Shown here piece after piece: positions 26,808-35,148 of a stretch of DNA of 64,000 nt. Under the pieces are notes generated by a model, which saw nothing but the letters and a program-made list of their open reading frames with translations, had not been told where the DNA came from and ran no database searches. Origin of the DNA: a bacterium (GTDB lineage Bacteria > Armatimonadota > Fimbriimonadia > Fimbriimonadales > Fimbriimonadaceae); the NCBI GenBank assembly GCA_027483535.1, contig JAIXUN010000002.1:620001-684000 (forward strand), in the 5' to 3' direction. The number at the start of each line of letters is the position of its first letter. Position 1 is the first letter of the stretch. The translations under genes were made by a program, and so were the position numbers.

Positions 26808-28097
26808 CTAGCCTTCTCGTAGGTGACGTTGGAACACTTCGACGTCACCCACTGGGAGCGTGACCTCAAAAGTCGAGCCCGAGTTCAAGGTGCTACGGAC
26901 TTTCACGTGTCCGCCATGCGCTTCAACGATATGCTTCACAATCGCCAGGCCCAGACCTGTGCCTCCCGACTGGCGGCTTCGACCCTTATCCACGCGGTAG
27001 AAGCGCTCGAAGATGCGACTGATGTGGTCGCTCGCGATTCCAATACCGGTGTCGGTGACCCTCAGCGTGACAATGCCGTCCGATCCGTCGTCAGCCGGGG
27101 CGATGAGTTCGACATGCACCGTCCCCGATGGGGTGTATTTGATCGCGTTCTCAATGAGGTTCAAACACACCTGCATCATTTGCGACCCATTCGCCTCGAT
27201 CACGAAGTGCTTGGGACCGTCATAGCTCAGTTGCAAATCCTTCTCGTCGGCCTTTGTCGTGAGCTGGCTGACCGTCGCTCGGACCGTATCCGCAAAATCG
27301 CACGGAGCCTTTCGCACCGGACCGCTTTCTGCACTGGAGAGAACAAGAAGGTCTTGCGTGATCGAACTCAGCCGGTCGACCTCGGTGATGATCCGAGGCA
27401 GATAGCGTTGCCGCAATTCGGGATCGTCATCGTCCAACATCGTCTCTGCGTTGGCTCGGATGATCGTCATGGGGGTGCGAAGCTCGTGCGAGACGTTCGC
27501 AACGAAGTCCTTTCGAATCCGTTCGAGTCGTCGAAGATCGGAGATGTCGAAAAGAGAAAGGTAAATGCGACCCGGAGAAGCTGAATGCTTCCACGCTTTG
27601 CCGAGCGCGATCCGGTCGGAAGGGTAGCTAAAGGAGAGTTCTCCCTCTTGAGGATCTTCGCCCGAGGCGGCGGAAAGCACCAACTGCTCCAGGTCGACAC
27701 TCAGCGTGATCGCAAGGAGGGTCTTTCCCTGAGGGCGATCAATGTTGAACATCTCTCGGGCTAAGCGGTTGGCGTATTCGATGGTCGCCCGGCGATCGCA
27801 CACAAAGATCGCGACATCGAGACCATCCGCGAAGGCGTCCACCGCATTTTTCTGCTCGCGGGTCTGCAACAGAAGATCGTCGAGCTGTTCTTGCTTCCTA
27901 CCCGCCTCGCGCTCGTAGCCGTCGAAAAGCTGCATCATGTGTGCCGCAAGCGCACCCGCAATGGCTCCGGTTGCCACCAGAATCCAGCCCGGGTTAAACC
28001 CTTTTCGCATCGACACCCACGCCAATCCCGCCGCAACGGCACACACCGCAACCGCAAGAAGTGCGCGAAAGGGCCAACGGAAGCCGGAACGAGGCAT
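26808..28097 (-). CDS. PhoR-like sensor histidine kinase
   Basis: A kinase of 429 residues. Two N-terminal membrane helices (about 10-30 and 36-57) have almost no periplasmic loop, so the signal is probably sensed in the membrane or cytosol. A coiled linker and PAS domain (about 85-190) follow. HisKA has the phospho-acceptor H204 in NVSHELRTPM. HATPase motifs are NLIENAIKYTP, DTGIGI and GGTGLGLAIVKHI. This layout is that of PhoR/WalK-type kinases. No regulator gene is adjacent. The regulator at 15450-16121 is a plausible partner. It is divergent from the PII gene. Confidence 0.92.
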   Translation of the reverse strand: MPRSGFRWPFRALLAVAVCAVAAGLAWVSMRKGFNPGWILVATGAIAGALAAHMMQLFDGYEREAGRKQEQLDDLLLQTREQKNAVDAFADGLDVAIFVCDRRATIEYANRLAREMFNIDRPQGKTLLAITLSVDLEQLVLSAASGEDPQEGELSFSYPSDRIALGKAWKHSASPGRIYLSLFDISDLRRLERIRKDFVANVSHELRTPMTIIRANAETMLDDDDPELRQRYLPRIITEVDRLSSITQDLLVLSSAESGPVRKAPCDFADTVRATVSQLTTKADEKDLQLSYDGPKHFVIEANGSQMMQVCLNLIENAIKYTPSGTVHVELIAPADDGSDGIVTLRVTDTGIGIASDHISRIFERFYRVDKGRSRQSGGTGLGLAIVKHIVEAHGGHVKVRSTLNSGSTFEVTLPVGDVEVFQRHLREG

Positions 28098-28233
28098 GAC
28101 ATATTGGACGGTTGAACCCGGGGTGACTGCACCACGGAAACCGCGACTCTTAACGCGAACCGCCTATTTCTATCGTCTAAACTCTCAGCCCAAGTCAAAC
28201 TAAAGGGCAGTTAGAAGTTAAGCCGATTCCGCC

Positions 28234-28575
28234 ATGAAGAAAATCGAAGCCTTTGTCCGGGTTAACAAACTCGAGGAAGTGAAGAATGCCCTGGAAGAAG
28301 TGGGTCTGTTCGGCATGAGCTGCGAACAGGTTCGCGGATACGGTCGGCAGTTGGGTCGAACCGACAAGTATCGCGGCAGCACGTACGCGCTCAACCTGCT
28401 CCCCAAGATGCGCATCGAGGTGGTTGTGAAGGATGAAGAACTGGAAAGCGCCATCGAAGCGATCGTTTCGGCAACTCACACGGGCGAAATCGGCGATGGC
28501 AAAATCATTGTCACGGAAGTTCTTGACGCGATTCGAATCCGGACGGGCGAGCGCGGCGAATCGGCTCTCTCCTAA
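28234..28575 (+). CDS. glnB: PII nitrogen regulatory protein (GlnB/GlnK family)
   Basis: A trimeric signal protein of 113 residues that senses ATP/ADP and 2-oxoglutarate. The T-loop runs from RGYGRQLGR to TYALNLLPK, with Q39 and the conserved Y51. The ATP-binding TGEIGDGKIIV signature is intact. In the family such proteins control nitrogen transport or glutamine synthetase. Here neither amtB nor glnA is nearby. Instead it is followed, 18 nt on, by a DNA-alkylation repair gene and a transposase relative. GlnK cannot be told from GlnB by sequence alone. Confidence 0.93.
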   Translation: MKKIEAFVRVNKLEEVKNALEEVGLFGMSCEQVRGYGRQLGRTDKYRGSTYALNLLPKMRIEVVVKDEELESAIEAIVSATHTGEIGDGKIIVTEVLDAIRIRTGERGESALS

Positions 28576-28593
28576 CCCAAAGCCAAGCCCGAT

Positions 28594-29391
28594 ATGTCCA
28601 ACTCTCAGCCGACAAAGGGGTACGCATCGCTCAAAGCGATTCCTCGCGAATATCTCGATCGGCTAGAGCGCGGGGAAATCGAGACGCGAACCCTCTCTGA
28701 AGGGCTTGCGATCAACTACCAAACGCTTTTTTGCAACGTCCTTCCCGGGCACGAAGGCGCCGTCGATGAGGCTTTTCGAGACGCGGGGGCGATCGTGAGC
28801 AAAATGCAGGTTGGCGGCAAATTGCTGTACGAATTGTCTTTCGAGGGCAAGATCGACCTCTTCGATTTCGCGCATCACCGGTCAGATATCCTCCGATGCT
28901 GCGCGGCGTACGCCTATCAGGCGATGCCCCTAGAGAACATCCGCGACCGACTCTGGGCGAATCGACCCTTCGCCGCCGATCCTCACTTTGGCGTCCGGGA
29001 AGTGGCGTGGCTGTCAGTAAGGCCGCACCTGCTGGAAGACGATACGTTAAGGGCGGCGCTGATCGAACTTGAACTCTTCGTTCAAGACACCGACGAGGGC
29101 GTTCGCCGGTTTGCCACCGAACTCACTCGACCACGCGGAGTGTGGTGCGCCCACCTAAAGCTGCTCAAGCAGAGCCCCGAACTCGGTTTCCCGCTCTTAG
29201 ATCCCCTTAAGGCGGACCCCTCGCTCTACGTTCGAAACTCGGTGGCGAACTGGCTGAACGATGCTTCTAAAACCCACCCCGATTGGGTTCAAACCGTGAC
29301 CGATGAGTGGCTAAAAGTGAGCCCGACAAAGGAGACAAATGCGCTCGTCAATCGGGCAATGCGCACCTTGCGCAAGAAGGCGAAACAATAA
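28594..29391 (+). CDS. AlkC-like HEAT-repeat DNA alkylation repair protein
   Basis: A helical protein of 265 residues. The segment LYVRNSVANWLNDASKTHPDW (about 212-232), with the following DEWLK and ALVNRAMRTLRKK, is the landmark of the AlkC/AlkD superfamily of HEAT-repeat DNA glycosylases. These remove N3- or N7-alkylated purines in the cytosol. The C-terminus stops soon after RTLRKK, so it is slightly short. The middle (FGVREVAWLSVRPHLLED) is also HEAT-like. No catalytic residue can be assigned with certainty. The gene lies 18 nt after the PII gene, and its TAA overlaps the next ATG (TAATG). Glycosylase activity is inferred. Confidence 0.75.
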   Translation: MSNSQPTKGYASLKAIPREYLDRLERGEIETRTLSEGLAINYQTLFCNVLPGHEGAVDEAFRDAGAIVSKMQVGGKLLYELSFEGKIDLFDFAHHRSDILRCCAAYAYQAMPLENIRDRLWANRPFAADPHFGVREVAWLSVRPHLLEDDTLRAALIELELFVQDTDEGVRRFATELTRPRGVWCAHLKLLKQSPELGFPLLDPLKADPSLYVRNSVANWLNDASKTHPDWVQTVTDEWLKVSPTKETNALVNRAMRTLRKKAKQ

Positions 29392-29876
29392 TGTCTCGCT
29401 GGGATAACTTCCACATATGGCGCGGGCGATTGCCTCACTGGCGCGCCGACGACGTGACCTACTACGTCACTTTCAAGCACCGGCGACCGCTCACCGAAGC
29501 GGAACGGGTGATCCTCTTCAAAGACCTTCTCCGGGCGGACGGTCGAAAGTGGAACGTCGATATCCTGTGCGTGCTTCCCGAGCAAACCGACCTCCTTTTC
29601 CGTGTCGAAAGCGACCGTGAGGGGCGCCCTTACGAACTCAGCGACATCGTCGAGAAAGCGAAAACCAAAGCGGGGAAGCGGATCATGAAGCTCACCGAAG
29701 AGCGGTATTCGCCCTTCTACACCGAAAGTTTCGACCGCATCGTTCGAGACGAATCGGAAGAAGGGATGCTGTTTGAAGTCATCTTGGCGGGTCCGGTCGA
29801 CCATGAATTATGCGAAGACCCAGAGGAGTACCGCACCCTCTGGGTCGCCAACGCGCCGATCGGAATCGACGACTAA
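29391..29876 (+). CDS. REP-associated tyrosine transposase (RAYT) relative lacking catalytic residues
   Basis: A protein of 161 residues matching the Y1/RAYT transposase fold: RGRLPHW at 11-17, TYYVTF at 23-28, FYTESFDRIVRDE at 109-121, and PEEYRTLW near the C-terminus. In active members the HUH motif PNHVHLL supplies two metal-binding histidines. Here it reads PEQTDLL (63-69), so both are lost. The catalytic Tyr of the YIxxNPV segment is Val130 in VILAGPV. The start overlaps the stop of the AlkC-like gene. An open frame upstream of 29391 belongs to another reading of that gene. It is probably a domesticated DNA-binding protein. No flanking REP-like palindromes were found. Confidence 0.85.
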   Translation: MSRWDNFHIWRGRLPHWRADDVTYYVTFKHRRPLTEAERVILFKDLLRADGRKWNVDILCVLPEQTDLLFRVESDREGRPYELSDIVEKAKTKAGKRIMKLTEERYSPFYTESFDRIVRDESEEGMLFEVILAGPVDHELCEDPEEYRTLWVANAPIGIDD

Positions 29877-29886
29877 CTATTGCAGG

Positions 29887-30720
29887 TTAGAATCCGCCGG
29901 GCTTGGTGTTCTTGGTCGTTCGACCCACCAACTCGACTTCAAAAGTGAGGTCCGAGTTCGCCGGGATGATCGATCCCTTCTTGATATCACCCTCGTCCTG
30001 AGCCGGAATCTCGCGCTTGCCGTAGCCAAGCTCGGCCGGGATCACGAACTTGCGTCGCTCGCCGACCTTGATGCCCGCCAAACCCTGCGTGAAGCCGGGA
30101 ATCACGCGACCACCGAACGGGAAGCGTAGCGCGGGGCGAGAGCCGTCCATGTTTTGGTCGAACTCCTTACCGTCCTTCAGGGTGCCTCGGTAGCGCACTT
30201 CCAAAGTGTCGCCGACCTGAATCGGGTCTCCCGATCCTTCCTTCAAAATCTCGACCTTCACGCGCGTGGCGATGCGAATCACCTTCACATCGAAAACCAG
30301 CGTGGCGTTCGGCGGAATGTCATCCCCCGCGCCTTGCTCGCCGTAAGCGAGCTTGGAAGGAATGGTCAGGGTGCGCTCGCCCTTTTCGGCGATGCCCATC
30401 ATTCCAATTTCCCAACCCGCAATGACCGAGCCAACGCCAATCTGGAAGGAGAACGTTTTGCCGCCCTCGGTTTTGTCAAAAACCTTGCCGTCCAGCAGTT
30501 TGCCGACGTATTCGACCTCGATCAGGTCGAAAGGTTGAACTTTAAGACCGGAACCTTCCTTTTTCTCGACGATCTTTACCGTCTCATCGGGCTTGGCATC
30601 CGGCTTGGTTGGGGGGGTGGTGTCTTGGGACATAAGCATTCCACCCGGATAGATCGGGGCCTCGCTTGGCGCCGAAAAGGCGCTGGTAAGTGCGAGGGCG
30701 CAAAAGAGCGTCGCGGGCAT
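29887..30720 (-). CDS. Tandem-domain FKBP-type peptidyl-prolyl isomerase, exported
   Basis: A protein of 277 residues with a signal peptide (about 1-16, AFSA). A Pro/Lys-rich linker follows, then two FKBP domains. Domain 1 (about 55-150) has VEYVGKLLDGKVFDKT, and GMMGIAEKGERTLTIPSKLAYGEQGAG. Domain 2 (about 155-265) has VRYRGTLKDGKEFDQN and GLAGIKVGERRKFVIPAELGYG. These are the usual active-site framework residues. It probably folds exported proteins in the periplasm. It converges on the RAYT-like gene with 10 nt between stops. The tandem arrangement is less common than a single domain. Confidence 0.92.
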   Translation of the reverse strand: MPATLFCALALTSAFSAPSEAPIYPGGMLMSQDTTPPTKPDAKPDETVKIVEKKEGSGLKVQPFDLIEVEYVGKLLDGKVFDKTEGGKTFSFQIGVGSVIAGWEIGMMGIAEKGERTLTIPSKLAYGEQGAGDDIPPNATLVFDVKVIRIATRVKVEILKEGSGDPIQVGDTLEVRYRGTLKDGKEFDQNMDGSRPALRFPFGGRVIPGFTQGLAGIKVGERRKFVIPAELGYGKREIPAQDEGDIKKGSIIPANSDLTFEVELVGRTTKNTKPGGF

Positions 30721-30760
30721 AGTCGCATTATGACGACCCGCGCGAAATTTGGTTACTCCC

Positions 30761-31186
30761 CTATTCCTTCAAAGCTTTGCCGAAGATGAGGTAGTCCAAC
30801 GAATACTTCCCGCCACCCGCAATGAGGAAGAAGAGGGAAACCACTAGGTAAATGCTCGCCAGCTCAGAGGTCGGTCCCTTCCCGATCCAAGCGTGACCTT
30901 GCCCCGAGTGACCCATCACCGCGACGAACATCGTCGCAAAGATCCCCAGGCAGCAGAGCGGAGTGAGCAAGCCGAGCATGAGACCGACTCCACCGACAAA
31001 TTCGGCCACTGCGGCAAGCGCTTGTAAGAACTGCGGAAACTGGTCGCCCGCCCAGCCCATGGGATCTTGAATCTTGGGATAGCCGTGGACCGCCATCGCC
31101 AAACCGGCGACCGCGCGCATGAGAACCAGCCCTAGTCCGATACGGCCCCCGACAAACGTTCCAAAAACTTTGTGCGTTCTATTCAT
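30761..31186 (-). CDS. DoxX-family membrane protein
   Basis: A membrane protein of 141 residues with four hydrophobic segments by eye. It shows the DoxX pattern GLVLMRAVAGLAMAVHGYPK near 20-40, and AEFVGGVGLMLGLLTPL. DoxX proteins are often tied to redox and oxidative stress complexes, but the role here is unknown. The ATG at 31186 is chosen because GGAGGA lies just before it. A frame extending 90 nt further upstream is Arg-rich and polar. It lies 40 nt upstream of the FKBP gene on the same strand, so the two may form an operon. Confidence 0.88.
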   Translation of the reverse strand: MNRTHKVFGTFVGGRIGLGLVLMRAVAGLAMAVHGYPKIQDPMGWAGDQFPQFLQALAAVAEFVGGVGLMLGLLTPLCCLGIFATMFVAVMGHSGQGHAWIGKGPTSELASIYLVVSLFFLIAGGGKYSLDYLIFGKALKE

Positions 31187-31320
31187 TCGTTCCTCCAGTA
31201 GCCACGGCTCAAGCCGGCGCCGAGTGTATCCCACGTCATTTTGCGGAGTTGGCACCAATTCCGCAAGGGTTTCCACGTTGCCGCCTAAAGGAGAAATCGT
31301 GGTCTGTCACAATCTTAATC

Positions 31321-32469
31321 ATGAATCCCCTTTCCGGTCCGGCGGTCCGCCCCAACATTCTGGAGATGACCCCGTACTCCCCGGGCAAGCCGATCGACGA
31401 AGTCAAGCGTGAACTCGGGCTAGACCGCGTGGTCAAACTTGCGAGCAATGAGAACCCGCTCGGCCCCTCTCCCAAAGCGATCGAGGCGATCGCGGAGGCG
31501 GCAAAGTCTTTGCACATCTATCCGGATGGGAGTTCTTACAACCTTCGACACAAGCTGTCGGAACGGTTTGACCTGCCGATGAATCAGGTCATCGTCGGCA
31601 ACGGATCGGACGAGCTTCTGCATCTCATCGGACTCCTCTTCCTGGATGGTCCCAACGACAACATCATTGTTGGCTACCCCTCCTTCAGCCGATACGACGC
31701 CTCGGCTCACCTCGCGAACGCGGAACTGATTCGAGTCCCGCTCGACGGAGACTACGTGCACGATCTGCAAGCCATGGCCGACGCCGTGAACGAGCACACG
31801 CGATTGGTCTATGTCGCGAATCCGAACAACCCCACCGGAACCATCGTGACCAAGGCCGAATTCGATGCATTCCTGGATCGCATCCCCGAGCGGGTGATGG
31901 TGATTCTGGACGAGGCTTACTTCGAGTTCGCCGCCGACCAGTCCGAGTACCCAAACTCCATCGACTACGTGAAGGCGGGTCGAAACGTGATCGGCATGCG
32001 CACCTTCAGCAAGGCGTACGGTCTGGCCGGGATTCGACTGGGATACGCCTTCGTGCCCGACTACATCTGCGACGCCATCGACCGGGCCCGCGAGCCGTTC
32101 AACGTGAACCTCCTCGCGCAGGCTGCCGGAGTGGCCGCCATTGGGGATGACGAGTACGTGGCGAGAACCGTCGCCGTGAATCGCGAAGGTCTCGATCGAC
32201 TCAACGCTGCCTTTGAGAAGGTGGGCGCCAAGCCCGTGAAGAGCTTTGCGAACTTCGTTTTTGCCGATCTCGGTCAACCCGCGAAGCCGATTTTCGAAGC
32301 CCTCCTAAAGGAAGGAGTGATCACGCGATCTGGGCACGTTTTGGGTGCCCCCAACTGCCTCCGAGTGAGCATTGGAACGCCCGACGAGATGGACTACTTC
32401 ATCGAAAAGCTATTCAAGGTCATGAACGTTTCGCCTGTTGGTGAAGCGGTGGCCGCAGCATCCCGCTAA
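31321..32469 (+). CDS. hisC: Histidinol-phosphate aminotransferase
   Basis: A class II PLP aminotransferase of 382 residues for histidine synthesis (imidazole-acetol phosphate plus glutamate). PLP-site features are VYVANPNNPTG near 163-173, LDEAYFEF near 197-203, and the PLP lysine K231 in RTFSKAYGLAGIRLGYA. The opening LASNENPLGPSP is typical of HisC. The ATG at 31321 begins the conserved N-terminus; the open frame upstream does not. The next gene is DAHP synthase, so this HisC may also serve aromatic amino acid transamination, a known side activity. It lies divergent from DoxX. Confidence 0.92.
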   Translation: MNPLSGPAVRPNILEMTPYSPGKPIDEVKRELGLDRVVKLASNENPLGPSPKAIEAIAEAAKSLHIYPDGSSYNLRHKLSERFDLPMNQVIVGNGSDELLHLIGLLFLDGPNDNIIVGYPSFSRYDASAHLANAELIRVPLDGDYVHDLQAMADAVNEHTRLVYVANPNNPTGTIVTKAEFDAFLDRIPERVMVILDEAYFEFAADQSEYPNSIDYVKAGRNVIGMRTFSKAYGLAGIRLGYAFVPDYICDAIDRAREPFNVNLLAQAAGVAAIGDDEYVARTVAVNREGLDRLNAAFEKVGAKPVKSFANFVFADLGQPAKPIFEALLKEGVITRSGHVLGAPNCLRVSIGTPDEMDYFIEKLFKVMNVSPVGEAVAAASR

Positions 32470-32547
32470 CCTTTGCGAGTAGCCGTTGGCAAGAGGTCAA
32501 CGGCTATACTCCAACCTGCGAACAAGGTCGTTCGCTGAGAACAAAGA

Positions 32548-33585
32548 ATGAGACCCACCGACGACCTTAGGATTATCGACGCCCGTCCGATGCTGCCTCC
32601 TGCCATCCTGCAAGAGGAGTATCCGGTGACGGATACGGCGAGCGAGATCGTCGCAAAAACGCGCGAATCCATCGCGAACGCTCTCCACGGCAAAGATCCT
32701 CGGCTGGTGGTGGTGGTCGGACCTTGCAGCATTCACGACACCGGAGCCGCGACCGAATACGCAGAAAAACTGAAGCCCGTCGCCGACCGCCTGAGCGACG
32801 ACCTCATCGTGGTGATGCGCGCCTACTTCGAAAAGCCTCGCACCAGCGTGGGCTGGAAAGGGCTCATCAACGACCCCGACCTCGACGAGAGCTTCCACAT
32901 CAACAAGGGTCTCCGGCTGGCTCGAAAGCTACTCAGCGATGTGAACGCGATGGGTCTCCCAACCGGATCGGAGTTCCTAGACCTTCAACTTCCGCAGCAC
33001 ATCGCCGACCTCACGTCGTGGGTCGCCATTGGCGCTCGAACCACTGAGAGTCAAGTGCACCGAGAGCTGAGCAGCGGTCTTTCTATGCCTGTCGGATTCA
33101 AGAACACCACCGAAGGCAACGTTCAGCGAGCGGTCGAAGCGGTGATTTCCAGCCGACAATCGCACTGGTTCCCGTCCATCACCAAGCAAGGCGTCTCGTC
33201 TTTGTTCAAGACCTCCGGCAATGCCGACTGCCACATCATTCTGCGCGGCGGAACCCAAACCGGGCCGAATTACGAGCGCAGCTTTGTTGCGGACGCGATC
33301 GGTCTTCTTGAAAAGAATGGACTGCCTGCCAAGGTCATGATCGACTGCTCCCACGGCAACAGCAACAAAGACCATCGGAACCAAGCGAAGGTGATTCAAA
33401 GCATCTGCGAACAGCTTCAAAATACCGATCACGGCATTTTGGGCGTGATGGTCGAGAGCCACTTGGTAGAGGGTCGTCAGGAGATTTCGAGCAACCTCAC
33501 CTACGGGCAAAGTGTCACCGATGCCTGCATCGATCTCACCCAAACCATCCAGCTTTTAGAAGATCTGGCACGCGCCAAGAAGTAA
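32548..33585 (+). CDS. aroG: 3-deoxy-D-arabino-heptulosonate 7-phosphate synthase, class I
   Basis: An enzyme of 345 residues that condenses phosphoenolpyruvate and erythrose 4-phosphate, the first step of the shikimate pathway. It has VVVGPCSIHD near 58-67, MRAYFEKPRTSVGWKG, AIGARTTESQ, GFKNTTEGN, IILRGG and DCSHGNSNKDH, all class I DAHP synthase signatures. The N-terminal extension (DDLRIIDARPMLPPA) is that used in allosteric control of AroFGH enzymes. Which aromatic amino acid inhibits it cannot be read from sequence, so the symbol is a family label. It follows hisC by 78 nt on the same strand. Confidence 0.93.
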   Translation: MRPTDDLRIIDARPMLPPAILQEEYPVTDTASEIVAKTRESIANALHGKDPRLVVVVGPCSIHDTGAATEYAEKLKPVADRLSDDLIVVMRAYFEKPRTSVGWKGLINDPDLDESFHINKGLRLARKLLSDVNAMGLPTGSEFLDLQLPQHIADLTSWVAIGARTTESQVHRELSSGLSMPVGFKNTTEGNVQRAVEAVISSRQSHWFPSITKQGVSSLFKTSGNADCHIILRGGTQTGPNYERSFVADAIGLLEKNGLPAKVMIDCSHGNSNKDHRNQAKVIQSICEQLQNTDHGILGVMVESHLVEGRQEISSNLTYGQSVTDACIDLTQTIQLLEDLARAKK

Positions 33586-33674
33586 AAGTCGGGGTTTCGG
33601 CCCCTGGATTTGTGAAAAGTGAGCTTTGGGAACGAATTGTTCCCAAAAAACGCTCTATATTAATTGAGTAACGT

Positions 33675-34373
33675 ATGGAACTCTACGATCAGATTTACTC
33701 CCGCTACACCGTAGCTGAGGAGTCGAACGAAGTCCGGACACAGTTTTACAAGCGAACCTACGCTTGGCTGGCAGGTGCGATTGCGGCGTTTGCGGTCTTG
33801 GAGGCCCTTGCGTTGCAAACGCCTCTTCCCACCGCCCTCATGGGCTTGCTGAGCGGCAAAGGCGGCGTGCTTGTCTTCATGCTCGGTTACATGGGCATCG
33901 CGTGGGTCGCCGAAAACATGGCGAACAGCGCCACTTCTCGACCCGTGGCCGTTGCAGGCATGAGCCTGTACGTTCTGCTTCAGGTGGTGCTCTTTGCTCC
34001 GCTCTTGATGATCCTCACCAAGACGGGCGGTGGAACCGTTATTCCCGCAGCCGCGGTTCTAACCGGCGCCATCTTCATGGGTCTCACCGTGACCGCGTTC
34101 ACCACGAAGCAAGACTTCTCGTTCATGCGAGCAGGTCTCACGATTTTCGGATTCGTCGCCCTGGGCCTTATCATCTGCTCCATCGCCTTTAACTTGGCTC
34201 TTGGAATCTGGTTCAGCGCGATCATGATCATCTTCGCGTCGCTCTGCATCCTGTACCAAACCAGCCAGATCATCCACAAGTATCGGGCAGACCAAGAGAT
34301 CGCCGCGGCGCTCTCGCTGTTCTCCAGCGTGATGCTCCTCTTCTGGTACATCCTTCGCTTCATGCGACGGTAA
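33675..34373 (+). CDS. Bax-inhibitor-1 / YccA-family membrane protein
   Basis: A membrane protein of 232 residues with about seven hydrophobic helices. The family pattern appears in VRTQFYKRTYAWLAGAI near the N-terminus, GYMGIAWVAENM, and LTGAIFMGLTVTAF. The C-terminus has ILYQTSQIIHKYRAD, then a last helix and FMRR. Relatives are pH-sensitive calcium leak channels or modulators of the FtsH protease. The specific role here is unknown. It is monocistronic with a strong terminator downstream. Confidence 0.9.
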   Translation: MELYDQIYSRYTVAEESNEVRTQFYKRTYAWLAGAIAAFAVLEALALQTPLPTALMGLLSGKGGVLVFMLGYMGIAWVAENMANSATSRPVAVAGMSLYVLLQVVLFAPLLMILTKTGGGTVIPAAAVLTGAIFMGLTVTAFTTKQDFSFMRAGLTIFGFVALGLIICSIAFNLALGIWFSAIMIIFASLCILYQTSQIIHKYRADQEIAAALSLFSSVMLLFWYILRFMRR

Positions 34374-34398
34374 GCCGACTGGTCGCTTCGCAAGCCAA

Positions 34399-34429
34399 AG
34401 CCCTCGGGAAGTTCTCCCGAGGGCTTTTT
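34399..34429 (+). terminator. Rho-independent terminator after the Bax-inhibitor gene
   Basis: AGCCCTCGGGA at 34399-34409 pairs perfectly with TCCCGAGGGCT at 34415-34425, and a run of T follows to 34429. It lies 25 nt after the stop. Confidence 0.9.
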
Positions 34430-34484
34430 GCATTTAGACCCAAATTTTCGAAAAATCGGGCCAATTTTGGAACGTGATAGTATA

Positions 34485-34513
34485 AGGCTCACGTTATATA
34501 GCTATGTAAGCCT
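34485..34513. promoter_or_regulatory. Imperfect dyad in the hsp20 promoter region
   Basis: AGGCTCAC at 34485-34492 faces GTAAGCCT at 34506-34513, with one mismatch between the arms and an AT-rich centre. It ends 19 nt before the hsp20 ATG. It is not the CIRCE sequence. It could be an operator for a heat-shock repressor or a leader stem; the promoter itself could not be placed with confidence. Confidence 0.4.
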
Positions 34514-34532
34514 CAATTAGAGAGCAACAACC

Positions 34533-35081
34533 ATGAGAAACATGATCGCTATCCACCCAATCGTCGGCCGAAACATCGCTTCCGAGAACCCGCTTCGCGA
34601 GTTGGCACGCATGGAGCGAGCATTTGAGCGACTGTTCGAATCCTTCCAGCCCACCGGAAACGAACAAAGCCGAACCGAAACCGTTCACCCGATTTCCGCG
34701 AACGTCACCGAGATCGACGGTCGGTTTGAGATTCAAGCCGCTCTGCCCGGATTCGGACAAGAAGACGTGGAGGTCACGCTTGAAAAAGGCATCCTGAAGA
34801 TTCAGGCGGGATTCCGAACCGAGCCCGTTTCGGAGACAACCGAAAGCCCGTCTGAGATGGAAGAGTCCCCCAAAGTCGAAACGGCCCACGCAAAGATCTG
34901 GCGACGAGAACTGCTCCAAGGCAAGTTCCAACGATCCTTCCAACTGCCGGAAGACCTGGACCCCGCGACCCTGCAAGCCAGCATGAAGAACGGAATGCTC
35001 ACCGTCTCCTTCCGCCGCCTAGAGCCGCTGCAACCCGAGACCGTGCGAATCCCGATCGCATTCGACGGCTCCTCGAACTAA
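34533..35081 (+). CDS. Hsp20-family small heat-shock protein
   Basis: A small chaperone of 182 residues that holds unfolding proteins. The alpha-crystallin domain spans about 55-160: FEIQAALPGFGQEDVEVTLEKGILKIQA, then after a Glu/Ser-rich insertion (about 95-120) FQRSFQLPEDLDPATLQASMKNGMLTVSF. The N-terminus has the usual LARMERAFERLFE helix. The insertion loop is longer than in most bacterial members. It sits between two terminators and behind a dyad, so it is probably its own heat-induced unit. Confidence 0.92.
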   Translation: MRNMIAIHPIVGRNIASENPLRELARMERAFERLFESFQPTGNEQSRTETVHPISANVTEIDGRFEIQAALPGFGQEDVEVTLEKGILKIQAGFRTEPVSETTESPSEMEESPKVETAHAKIWRRELLQGKFQRSFQLPEDLDPATLQASMKNGMLTVSFRRLEPLQPETVRIPIAFDGSSN

Positions 35082-35110
35082 ACCCTAGCTCAGCAAGCTC
35101 GCTTAATCGA

Positions 35111-35140
35111 AAGACCCTGGCAAGAACGCCGGGGTCTTTT
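35111..35140 (+). terminator. Rho-independent terminator after hsp20
   Basis: AAGACCCTGGC at 35111-35121 pairs with GCCGGGGTCTT (35128-35138; one T-G wobble) and ends in TTTT. It lies just 8 nt before the ATG of the next gene, so that gene's promoter must overlap it or depend on read-through. Confidence 0.85.
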
Positions 35141-35148
35141 CACGTATC

